From Actinocatenispora sp963815125 (GTDB taxonomy: Bacteria; Actinomycetota; Actinomycetes; Mycobacteriales; Micromonosporaceae): DNA of 64,000 nucleotides. The stretch covers positions 165,145 through 229,144 of the forward strand of contig CAWFFM010000010.1 of the NCBI GenBank assembly GCA_963815125.1, in the 5' to 3' direction. Positions 9,029 to 16,690 of the stretch are shown here, one piece after another. Made by a program: the position numbers and the translations under genes. The stretch's first letter is position 1. Each line of letters starts with the position of its first letter. A model generated the notes under the pieces. That model ran no database searches and was not told the DNA's origin. It saw only the letters and a program-made list of their open reading frames with translations.

Positions 9029-9177
9029 ACGCGATGGCGCAGCCGGTGCGCTCGGCCGCAGAAGCCCGAGGAGGCGAGCCGAAGGCGAAGCCCCCGCAGA
9101 GCTTCAACAGGCCGATCCAAGCGCCTGCGAAGCCAGCGCCCGCCGAACGAGCGAAGCGAAAGAGGCCATGTCACAGC
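9029..9177 (-). repeat. 149-bp inverted repeat, right arm
   Basis: Reverse complement of 8160-8308 with 148 of 149 identical bases. The two arms enclose 720 bp that include paired-palindrome copy A. The arm ends just before the first DnaA boxes of oriC. Confidence 0.92.
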
Positions 9178-9184
9178 GGGCGAA

Positions 9185-9600
9185 GCCACGTTATGGCCAC
9201 TCTCACACAGGGAAATCCACAGGCTCTGTACACAGGATGGGGACAACGCCTGTGGACAGATCGGTGGATGACCTGTGGTTAACGGGCCGGATCCTGGGGA
9301 CATCCTGTGGACGGACAGTGGATAACGTCCAGAGAGTGTCAGCCGTCTCATCGGGACCCTGGGGATAACCCTGGGGAATACCGGTGGATAAGCCGGTGGA
9401 TAACCGGCTTTGCCTATGGACAAGCGGTGGACAACTCGGCGTCTCTTGCTGGCCTGTGGACGACGCGCCGAGTTACCAACCGGTGTCCTCACAGCTTTTC
9501 CACACCACCACACAGGGGGCTACCTGCGGAAACGGCAGTTACCCACAGTTTCCACAAGCCCTATGATGATGATGAGTTAGATCTTTAAAGAGACACAAAG
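9185..9600. other. oriC: Chromosomal replication origin oriC
   Basis: Cluster of DnaA-box-like 9-mers between dnaA and dnaN: TGTGGACAG 9251-9259, AGTGGATAA 9317-9325, GGTGGATAA 9383-9391 and 9395-9403, TATGGACAA 9415-9423, GGTGGACAA 9426-9434, TGTGGACGA 9455-9463, and on the other strand TTTTCCACA 9496-9504 and GTTTCCACA 9548-9556. It ends in an AT-rich stretch, about 9560-9600, with GATGATGATGAG followed by ATCTTTAAAG, a good candidate for the unwinding element with DnaA-trio-like triplets. Most boxes deviate by one base from consensus, as in actinomycete origins. Between the AT-rich stretch and dnaN (9601-9854) I see no gene. Confidence 0.9.
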
Positions 9601-9854
9601 CTAATCGTCTGGTTGCCGGGAGCCCTTCCGGACCGTTGAGCCCATGGGAACCATCCTCGACAGCAGACCCGGCACCCTAGAATCAAGACCCCCAGGCAAG
9701 CCCGTACCGGATCCGGTGAGGGTTCGCAGACTGTCGCCCCGTACCCGTAGGGTCTGGCGATGGGTCGCCAACCCGCACCGATCGCCCGTGGACCCTCACG
9801 GCACCGCAGCGGACGCCCGTCACGCACCACAGACGCTCTCCCAGGAGGGATCGC

Positions 9855-10991
9855 ATGAAGTTCCGGGTCGAGCGGGACGCGCTCGCAGATGCCGTGGCAT
9901 GGACCGCGAAGAGTCTGCCCAACCGGCCTCCGGTGCCGGTGCTGGCCGGCGTACGGCTGTCCGTGGGCGACGGCCGTCTCACGGTGTCCGGGTTCGACTA
10001 CGAGGTCTCCAGCCAGGTCCAGATCGACGTGCAGGCCGATGCCGACGGCACGGTGCTGGTGTCCGGCCGTCTGCTCGCTGAGATCACCCGGGCGCTGCCG
10101 GCGAAGCCGGTCGATGTCGCGACCGAGGGTTCCCGGGTGGAGATCACCTGCGGCAGCGCCCGCTTCACCCTGCCGACCATGCCGGTGGAGGACTACCCGT
10201 CGCTGCCGGAGATGCCCCGCTCGACCGGCCGGATCGACGCCGCGGTGTTCGCGACGGCCGTCGCCCAGGTGGCGATCGCGGCCGGTCGTGACGACACCCT
10301 GCCGATGATCACCGGCGTCAAGGTCGAGCTGGAGGGCTCGACCCTGACCCTGCTGGCGACCGACCGTTACCGGGCCGCCATGCGCGAGCTGGAGTGGCAG
10401 CCGGATGAGGCGGACACCAGCCTGGCGGCCCTCGTACCGGCCCGCACCCTGAACGAGACCGCCCGGGCGCTCGGCCCGCTGGGCGGCTCGGTGGGTGTCG
10501 CATTGTCCGGCGGTGGCGCCGGTGAGGGCATGATCGGTTTTACCGGCGGCGAACGCCGTACGACCAGCCGGCTGCTGGAGGGCGACAACTACCCGCCGCT
10601 GCGGTCGATCTTCCCCACCGAGTACGTGTCGCATGCCCGGGTGCCGGCCGCCTCCCTGGCCGAGGTGGTCAAGCGGGTCGCGCTGGTCGCCGAGCGCAAC
10701 AACCCGGTACGCCTGTCGTTCTCCACCGACAGCCTCGTGGTGGAGGCCGGCGCGACCGAGGACGCCCGGGCGAGTGAGGCGCTGGAGTGCGAGTACGGCG
10801 GCGAGGAGATGACCACCGCGTTCAACCCGCAGTACCTGCTGGACGGGCTGGCCCAGCTGGGTCGGCCGATCGCGGTGCTGTCGTTCGTCGACCCGATGAA
10901 GCCCGCGGTCATCTCCGGCAGCACCGAGGACAAGGACGACGACACGTCGTACCGGTACCTGATCATGCCGGTACGGTTCGCCAACCAGTGA
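9855..10991 (+). CDS. dnaN: DNA polymerase III beta sliding clamp
   Basis: Ring-shaped processivity clamp of the replicative polymerase. The 378 residues begin MKFRVERDALADAVAWTAKSLPNRPPVPVL, the clamp N-terminal domain, and end with the clamp C-terminal motif (YRYLIMPVRF). Length and domain order (three repeated clamp domains) are normal. AGGAGG occurs just upstream of the ATG. It follows oriC directly and is followed by a hairpin terminator, so dnaN may be transcribed alone. Confidence 0.97.
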   Translation: MKFRVERDALADAVAWTAKSLPNRPPVPVLAGVRLSVGDGRLTVSGFDYEVSSQVQIDVQADADGTVLVSGRLLAEITRALPAKPVDVATEGSRVEITCGSARFTLPTMPVEDYPSLPEMPRSTGRIDAAVFATAVAQVAIAAGRDDTLPMITGVKVELEGSTLTLLATDRYRAAMRELEWQPDEADTSLAALVPARTLNETARALGPLGGSVGVALSGGGAGEGMIGFTGGERRTTSRLLEGDNYPPLRSIFPTEYVSHARVPAASLAEVVKRVALVAERNNPVRLSFSTDSLVVEAGATEDARASEALECEYGGEEMTTAFNPQYLLDGLAQLGRPIAVLSFVDPMKPAVISGSTEDKDDDTSYRYLIMPVRFANQ

Positions 10992-11003
10992 CGCTCGCCC
11001 GCC

Positions 11004-11031
11004 GGCCACCCGCAGTGCACCGCGGGTGGCC
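11004..11031 (+). terminator. Hairpin terminator after dnaN
   Basis: GGCCACCCGC and its exact reverse complement flank an 8-base loop, 12 bp past the dnaN stop. No clear T-tract, as is common in high-GC actinomycetes. Confidence 0.65.
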
Positions 11032-11168
11032 ACCGTCATCCGGCGGTGGGTCGTGGCCGGCGTGGTGGCGCGACCCGCGTACCGTCAGCCCGGTGTGAAC
11101 GGCGGCACCCGAGCGGCCACGCGGTCGCCCGGTGCCGCCGGCGATTGCAGCGGATTCCGGGAGGGGAC

Positions 11169-12047
11169 ATGCAACTCGGGCTGATCGGGCTCGGCAGGAT
11201 GGGCGGCAACATGCGTGAGCGGTTGCGCCAGGCCGGGCACGAGGTCGTCGGGTACGACCGGAACCGGGAGATCGCCGATGTGGGCAGCCTCGCCGAACTG
11301 GTGGAGAAGCTGGCCGCACCGCGCGCGGTCTGGGTGATGGTGCCGTCCGGGGAGCCGACCCGGCAGACGGTGCAGGAGCTCGGTGAACTGCTCTCCGCCG
11401 GTGACGTGGTCATCGACGGGGGCAATTCCCGTTTCACCGACGACCAGCAGCACGCCGAACACCTGGCGGGCAAGGGAATCGGCTACGTCGACTGCGGTGT
11501 CTCCGGCGGAGTGTGGGGGCTGCAGAACGGCTACGGGCTGATGGTCGGCGGGGAGCCGGAGCACGTGGCCCAGGTTCAGCCGATCTTCGACGCGCTCAAG
11601 CCGGACGGCGAGTTCGGTTTCGTGCACGCCGGCAAGGTGGGCGCCGGGCACTACACCAAGATGGTGCACAACGGCATCGAGTACGGCATGATGCACGCCT
11701 ACGCCGAGGGCTACGAACTGCTGCGCGCCTCGGAACTGGTGGACGACGTACCGGGTGCGGTCAAGTCCTGGCGGCAGGGCACCGTGATCCAGTCCTGGTT
11801 GCTGGACCTGCTGGACCGGGCGCTGGACGACGATCCTGAGCTGACGAAGATCTCCGGCTGGTCGGAGGATTCCGGCGAGGGTCGCTGGACGGTCGAGGAG
11901 GCGGTACGGCTGGCCGTACCGCTCAACGTGATCAGCGCCGCGCTGTTCGCCCGCTTCGCGTCGCGGCAGGAGGACTCGCCGACCATGAAGGCGGTCGCGG
12001 CGCTGCGGCACCAGTTCGGCGGGCATGCGGTGAAGTCCGAGGGCTGA
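11169..12047 (+). CDS. gnd: 6-phosphogluconate dehydrogenase, decarboxylating (short form)
   Basis: Oxidatively decarboxylates 6-phosphogluconate to ribulose 5-phosphate in the pentose phosphate pathway. The 292 residues start MQLGLIGLGRMGGNM, the Rossmann nucleotide-binding motif. Next come IDGGNSRFTDD, the substrate signature GVSGGVWGLQNGYGLMVGG and the catalytic GHYTKMVHNGIEYGMM. Length matches the short bacterial class rather than the ~470-residue form. The ATG at 11169 follows GGGAGGGG; an upstream in-frame start is unlikely. Its position between dnaN and recF is conserved in many actinobacteria. Confidence 0.94.
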   Translation: MQLGLIGLGRMGGNMRERLRQAGHEVVGYDRNREIADVGSLAELVEKLAAPRAVWVMVPSGEPTRQTVQELGELLSAGDVVIDGGNSRFTDDQQHAEHLAGKGIGYVDCGVSGGVWGLQNGYGLMVGGEPEHVAQVQPIFDALKPDGEFGFVHAGKVGAGHYTKMVHNGIEYGMMHAYAEGYELLRASELVDDVPGAVKSWRQGTVIQSWLLDLLDRALDDDPELTKISGWSEDSGEGRWTVEEAVRLAVPLNVISAALFARFASRQEDSPTMKAVAALRHQFGGHAVKSEG

Positions 12048-12053
12048 CCCGGC

Positions 12054-12083
12054 GCCGGGCCGTACCGCAGGGCACGGCCCGGC
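12054..12083 (+). terminator. Hairpin terminator after gnd
   Basis: GCCGGGCCGT and its reverse complement flank a 10-base loop, 6 bp after the gnd stop and about 40 bp before recF. Confidence 0.65.
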
Positions 12084-12121
12084 ATCAGGACGGCGACCGG
12101 CATGGTTGCGGAGGGGGCGGC

Positions 12122-13300
12122 ATGTACGTACGGCAGGTCGAGCTCGTCGACTTCCGTAGCTACCCGCAGCTGTCGGTGAGCCTCGACCCGGGTCCGAGCG
12201 TGTTCGTCGGACCCAACGGTCAGGGCAAGACCAACCTGATGGAAGCGCTCGGCTACCTGGCCACGTTGAGCAGCCACCGGGTATCGGCCGACCTCCCGCT
12301 GGTCCGGGCCGGCGCGGACCGTGCGGTGCTGCGCGCGGTGGTCGTCAACGACGGCCGCGAACTGGTCATCGAACTGGAACTGGTGCCGGGCAGGGCGAAC
12401 CGCGCCCGACTGAACCGTTCCCCGGTGCCGCGCGCCCGGGAGATCCTCGGCGCGCTGCGTACGGTGCTGTTCGCGCCGGAGGACCTGGCCCTGGTACGCG
12501 GTGACCCGTCCGAGCGTCGCCGCTATCTGGACGAGCTACTGGTGTCGCGCTACCCCCGGTACGCCGGGGTGCGCGCGGACTATGAGCGGGTGTTGAAACA
12601 GCGCAACGCACTGCTGCGGACCTCGTACCTGGCCCGCAAGGCGGGTGGCCGGCGGAAGCGGGCTGACGAGGACGAGTCGTCCGGTGCCGATCTGCGCACC
12701 CTGGATGTCTGGGACAGCCACCTGTCCCGGCACGGCGCCGACCTGGTGGCCGGTCGGCTGGAACTGGTCGCGGCGCTCAGCCCGCACCTGGAGAAGGCGT
12801 ACGACGCGGTCAGCCAGGGCCGTGGCCGGGCGCACGCCGAGTACCGGTCGACGTTGACCGCAGCGGCCGAGGACGCCGACGCCCCGTTGACCCCGGACCG
12901 GGACGTGCTGGCGGCCCGGCTGTCGGCGGCGCTGGCGAAGGCCCGCTCGCAGGAGGTGGAGCGCGGTACGACGCTGCACGGTCCGCACCGCGACGAACTG
13001 GTGTTGACCCTGGGTGAGCTGCCGGTCCGCGGGTACGCCAGCCACGGGGAGAGCTGGTCGTTCGCGTTGGCGATGCGGCTGGCCGCATTCGAGTTGCTGC
13101 GTGCCGCGGGCGCGGAACCGGTACTGATCCTCGACGACGTGTTCGCCGAGCTGGATTCGGGGCGCCGGGAGCGGCTGGCGGATCTGGTGTCGGGCGCCGA
13201 TCAGGTACTGGTGACCTGCGCGGTGGCCGCCGACGTGCCGCCCAGCCTGCAGGGCGGCCGGTACGACGTGGCCGCCGGTGAGGTGCACCGTGTCCTCTGA
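12122..13300 (+). CDS. recF: DNA replication and repair protein RecF
   Basis: SMC-like ATPase that helps load RecA at single-strand gaps. The 392 residues start MYVRQVELVDFRSYP. Walker A is GPNGQGKTN near residue 35, and the C-terminal Walker B/D-loop is LILDDVFAELDSGRR. Its length is normal, with a small basic insertion (KAGGRRKRADEDES) near residue 180. The end overlaps the following dciA-like gene by 11 bp, indicating translational coupling. Confidence 0.96.
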   Translation: MYVRQVELVDFRSYPQLSVSLDPGPSVFVGPNGQGKTNLMEALGYLATLSSHRVSADLPLVRAGADRAVLRAVVVNDGRELVIELELVPGRANRARLNRSPVPRAREILGALRTVLFAPEDLALVRGDPSERRRYLDELLVSRYPRYAGVRADYERVLKQRNALLRTSYLARKAGGRRKRADEDESSGADLRTLDVWDSHLSRHGADLVAGRLELVAALSPHLEKAYDAVSQGRGRAHAEYRSTLTAAAEDADAPLTPDRDVLAARLSAALAKARSQEVERGTTLHGPHRDELVLTLGELPVRGYASHGESWSFALAMRLAAFELLRAAGAEPVLILDDVFAELDSGRRERLADLVSGADQVLVTCAVAADVPPSLQGGRYDVAAGEVHRVL

Positions 13301-13973
13301 ACCGCGCCGGTCACGCAAGCCACGGCAACCGCGGAATCCGGAGCAGTCGCAACCTGCGGAGATCGACCCGGCTCCCGCCGGGCGTGGCGCCGATCCGGCG
13401 GTACCGACGAACGCCGCCCCGACCGGCCAGGGCCCTGCAGCACAGGACCCGGACCTTTCCGTGGACCCAGGCCTGACCGGGCCGAACCTGGCCCGCGCCG
13501 TACTGGATGCGGCGAAGGCCAACCGGCAGGCCCGTACCCAGCAGGGTCGGCGGCGTTCCGGCAGTGGCGACCCGCGCAGGTACCGCCGTCGCGGGTATAC
13601 CGGCCCGGGGCCCGATCCGCGCGATCCGCAGCCGTTCGGGTCGCTGGTGGCCAAGCTGGTACGGGACCGTGGCTGGCAGCAGCCGGCGGCCGAGGCGACC
13701 GTGTTCGGTGACTGGGAGCGGGTGGTGGGCACCGACATCGCGGCGCACTGCCGGCCGGTGAACCTGGTCGAGGGCGAGCTGACGATCGAGGCCGAGTCGA
13801 CCGCGTGGGCCACCCAGTTGCGCATGCTCAGCGGCAAGATCCTGGCGAAGATCGGCCAGGAGGTACGGGCGAGTCCGGTACGCCGGCTGCGGATCCATGG
13901 CCCGGCCGCACCGTCGTGGCGGCACGGCCCGCTGCGGGTCCGGGGCCCCGGACCCGGCGACACCTACGGCTGA
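13290..13973 (+). CDS. DciA-like DUF721 protein
   Basis: Member of the DUF721 family that includes DciA, the replicative-helicase loader of bacteria lacking DnaC. The 227 residues comprise a long Arg/Pro-rich disordered N-terminal half with a basic stretch (RQARTQQGRRRSG), then the DUF721 core from about residue 115: LVAKLVRDRGWQ, VFGDWERVVG and LTIEAESTAWATQLRML. The GTG at 13290 is preceded by GAGG; an in-frame GTG at 13278 is possible. The conserved place between recF and gyrB and the overlap with recF support a replication role. Confidence 0.88.
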   Translation: MSSEPRRSRKPRQPRNPEQSQPAEIDPAPAGRGADPAVPTNAAPTGQGPAAQDPDLSVDPGLTGPNLARAVLDAAKANRQARTQQGRRRSGSGDPRRYRRRGYTGPGPDPRDPQPFGSLVAKLVRDRGWQQPAAEATVFGDWERVVGTDIAAHCRPVNLVEGELTIEAESTAWATQLRMLSGKILAKIGQEVRASPVRRLRIHGPAAPSWRHGPLRVRGPGPGDTYG

Positions 13974-14070
13974 GGCGTGCGCCGGGGCCGGCCCCCGCGA
14001 GGTACGCGGTGTGATCCATTGCCGGGACCGAACCGCCGGGGCCGCTCGGCGCGGCCCCGGCACGTTCGAT

Positions 14071-15357
14071 TCAGAACCGGGTCGGTCCACCGGTCTGTCG
14101 GAACCCTGACCCGTTCCACTGGTACGTACGGTCCTGACTGCGTGGGTTGGGCGTCTTGACCTCCGTCCAGGTCAGCGTGATGGTGCTGCCGGAGGACCGT
14201 ACCGAGGTGATCGAGACCGGGTTGGGATCGTTGTCTTCCCGCTGGCTGGACGCCACCTGACCGACGGTACGTACCTGGCCGTTCGCGTCGAGCCCGAACG
14301 CCACCACCTGGATGTCGTAGGTCCGGCAGAGCAGCTTGACCAGCAGTACCGGAGTTCCGTCGGCCTCCCCCTCGACCGGCTGATCCACCATGTCGACGCT
14401 GGTGGAACCGGGTGGCACGTCGATGTCGACCACGGGCGAACGACCGCCGGTGAAGTGCAGGTTCCCGCTCGGGCAATGGCCGGCTCCCCAGGCGGGGACG
14501 TCCAGCGTGGCGTCGCGCAGGTCGTCCATGGTCGGCGCGAAGCCGGTCGGTCCACCGGTCTGGCTGAAGCCGGAACCGTTCCACGCGTAGGTCCGCCACT
14601 GCGTCGAACTGGTGTTCTGGCCGGAGCGGAACCACTGGACCTGGATCGCTCCGCCGGACGCGGCACGTACCGCGTGCAGAGCGTAGTGCGAATCTGCCCC
14701 CTGGTTCCGCCGGGCGACGATGGTTCTCGGGGCCGAGAGGCTACCGCCGGCGGCCCGATCGAAGGCCAGGACCTGCTCGCCGCCACCGTTGCCGCACACG
14801 ACGGACGCGATGATCTCGTCGACGCCGTCATGGTCGACGTCCTGGTAGACGGACTTCTGGTCGGCGGAGGCAGCGGTGTAGTTGGTGAGGACCCAGACCG
14901 TCATCGAGCCGTTCCCCTGGTGCGCGCCGTCATGGAACTGCAGCCGACCCGACGGGCACTGTGCGGTTCCGAAGGACGGGATGTCCAGGACTCCGTTCCT
15001 CAACTCGTCGGGCGCGATCCTGCTCGATGGATGTGCTGATGATGAGTGCGAGGTGTGGACACGCGGGCCGGGAGTGGCCTGGTGCGGAGATGGCCTGCTG
15101 GTCCGGGATGTCGCCGGAACCGGAGTGGTGTGCCGCTGGTGGCGGGTGGCGGCCAGGGCCGCGCCACCGCCGACGACGACCAGCAGTGCGGCGGCGCCAC
15201 CGACCACGCCGACCCGGACCCGGTGCCTGTGCCGGAGGGTCTGGCGCGCTGCCGCAGTTCCTGGTGGGGTGACTGCGGTGAGGTAGTTGCCACGGAACGA
15301 CTCGAAGGAGTCCCGCAGGGCGCCCTGGTCGAAGTCGAGGTCGTGATCGTCAGACAT
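14071..15357 (-). CDS. Membrane-anchored sensor/anti-sigma-like protein with two repeat modules
   Basis: Function not known. The 428 residues have a short cytoplasmic N-terminus (MSDDHDLDFDQGALRDSF), one membrane helix (VGVVGGAAALLVVVGGGAALA, about 48-68), a Pro/Thr/Ser linker, and an extracytoplasmic region of two similar modules. Each module begins with a DxLRxxxLDxPxxG...CPSG pattern and ends with WNGSGFxQTGGPT. The first has DVDHDGVDEI, like FG-GAP/VCBS calcium-binding loops. Its start overlaps the end of the sigma factor gene by 8 bp, so it is probably co-translated and may act as anti-sigma or sensor. No zinc-finger anti-sigma motif is visible. Confidence 0.75.
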   Translation of the reverse strand: MSDDHDLDFDQGALRDSFESFRGNYLTAVTPPGTAAARQTLRHRHRVRVGVVGGAAALLVVVGGGAALAATRHQRHTTPVPATSRTSRPSPHQATPGPRVHTSHSSSAHPSSRIAPDELRNGVLDIPSFGTAQCPSGRLQFHDGAHQGNGSMTVWVLTNYTAASADQKSVYQDVDHDGVDEIIASVVCGNGGGEQVLAFDRAAGGSLSAPRTIVARRNQGADSHYALHAVRAASGGAIQVQWFRSGQNTSSTQWRTYAWNGSGFSQTGGPTGFAPTMDDLRDATLDVPAWGAGHCPSGNLHFTGGRSPVVDIDVPPGSTSVDMVDQPVEGEADGTPVLLVKLLCRTYDIQVVAFGLDANGQVRTVGQVASSQREDNDPNPVSITSVRSSGSTITLTWTEVKTPNPRSQDRTYQWNGSGFRQTGGPTRF

Positions 15358-16006
15358 GCGATTCCTCCTTTCCGCTCGATCCATCGGAGAGCTCCCTGGC
15401 AAGTGCCTCCCGTGCCCGGGACAGCCAGGACTTGACCGTGCCGGTGGGCACTCCGGCATCCAGGGCGACTTCTGCTACGGAGAGATCGGCGAGGTAGAAG
15501 AGGACCACGGCGCGACGCTGTTTCTCCGGCAGGGTGCGCAGTGCGGCGGTCAACGCGACATGGTCCGGTGACGGCGGCGGTACCAGTTCCTCACGCTGCT
15601 TGCGGGCGAAGGTGAGTGCGGTACGGATCCGGCGCCACCGGCTGGTGGCCAGATTCCACGCGACGACACGCACCCAGGCGACCGGATCGTCGTACCGGGC
15701 GATGGTCTCCCATCTGGCCAGTGCACGGCAGAACGCCTCCTGGGCGATGTCCTGCGCCTCGGCCATGTCACCGAACGAGGCGAAGATCTGCACGGTGGTC
15801 GAGCGGAAGTGGGCCGCGTAGAACTCGTCGAAGTCGCGTGCCCCGGTCTGCGGCACGGGCTCGGTGGGGTGGTCGGAGAGGTGGATCGGCACCATCCGCA
15901 CCGCCTTTCCGTCAATGGCAGTGGGTCTGTGTTCCTGGTCGTCCGCGCGGCGGCCGGTGCGCGGTGCCGGGGTCCGCTGCGCCGTACAGGCAGCTGGACG
16001 AGTCAT
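15350..16006 (-). CDS. SigE-family ECF RNA polymerase sigma factor
   Basis: Extracytoplasmic-function sigma factor of 218 residues. Region 2 runs from FDEFYAAHFRSTTVQIFASF through DIAQEAFCRALARW to VRVVAWNLATSRWRR. Region 4 has LPEKQRRAVVLFYLADLSVAEVA and the helix-turn-helix GVPTGTVKSWLSRAREAL. The ATG at 16006 has a strong AGGAGGGG upstream; an internal ATG at 15895 (MVPIHLS) gives a more usual length. It shares an 8-bp overlap with the downstream membrane protein gene, its likely partner. Confidence 0.9.
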   Translation of the reverse strand: MTRPAACTAQRTPAPRTGRRADDQEHRPTAIDGKAVRMVPIHLSDHPTEPVPQTGARDFDEFYAAHFRSTTVQIFASFGDMAEAQDIAQEAFCRALARWETIARYDDPVAWVRVVAWNLATSRWRRIRTALTFARKQREELVPPPSPDHVALTAALRTLPEKQRRAVVLFYLADLSVAEVALDAGVPTGTVKSWLSRAREALARELSDGSSGKEESHV

Positions 16007-16690
16007 CTCCCCTCCTCGACTGCGTTGAGCCTCGTTGGCGTTGTGAGGTGAAGACGCCGAAGATCAGGGTTCGGTTGCGGGCTGTTGGTCACGAAATGGT
16101 GGAGCGTCCGGCAGTGTCGGACCGTGTGGGGCAATCCCAGGTGGCGTGCGCCCCACACGGTGTGTCAGCTGCCACAGAGCCGGTACGCCATGCTGCGCAG
16201 GGACAGGCCCCTCCACTGGCGAACGCTACGTACTCTTGTTCGAGTTCCGCCCTCATCGGTTCCCTCCGATTCCCTCGTCCTGTTTGATGAACGGTGCGGG
16301 TGTTCGGTTGGGGATCGACCGGACGGATCTTTGCGCCACACGTTGCGGCCGTACCTCGCGTGTACGACGCGACGCCCCGAGGCGCGTGGGGGGATGCGTC
16401 CCCGGGCATTTTCTCGTCTTCTCGGCCACCACAGGGGTGCCGGATACCGGTTATGTCGTTGCCTGCAAGTAGGATTGCAGTGAAGTTCAGCGTTGGACCC
16501 GCATACGCGACGTCGGTCGGCACGCTTGAGGGCACACCGTCACCGGTGGTGCCACATTGTCCGGCAGTTTTGCTCCGGACCTCCGGGTCTTCGCCCACCG
16601 GGCGAGGGCTGCGTGCCGTTCTGCGTTCGTGTACGCCCGACCTCCCACGTCCCGGTGCCGTCTGCCTGGTCGTGGAGAAAGTGACTGAGG
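16007..16690. other. Divergent intergenic region, sigma factor / gyrB
   Basis: About 680 bp without a convincing gene. A minus-strand frame (16089-16598) has no recognisable domain. It should contain the gyrB promoter on plus and the sigma-factor promoter on minus, but I cannot place either. No RNA gene seen. Confidence 0.5.

Noticed and set aside
8163..9513. ORFs in the dnaA-dnaN interval repeated in both arms
   Set aside because: They arise from the 149-bp inverted repeat and share no domain; the frames have no ribosome binding site and do not look like protein.
16089..16598. Minus-strand ORF between the sigma factor and gyrB
   Set aside because: No recognisable domain and no ribosome binding site; the region more likely holds promoters.
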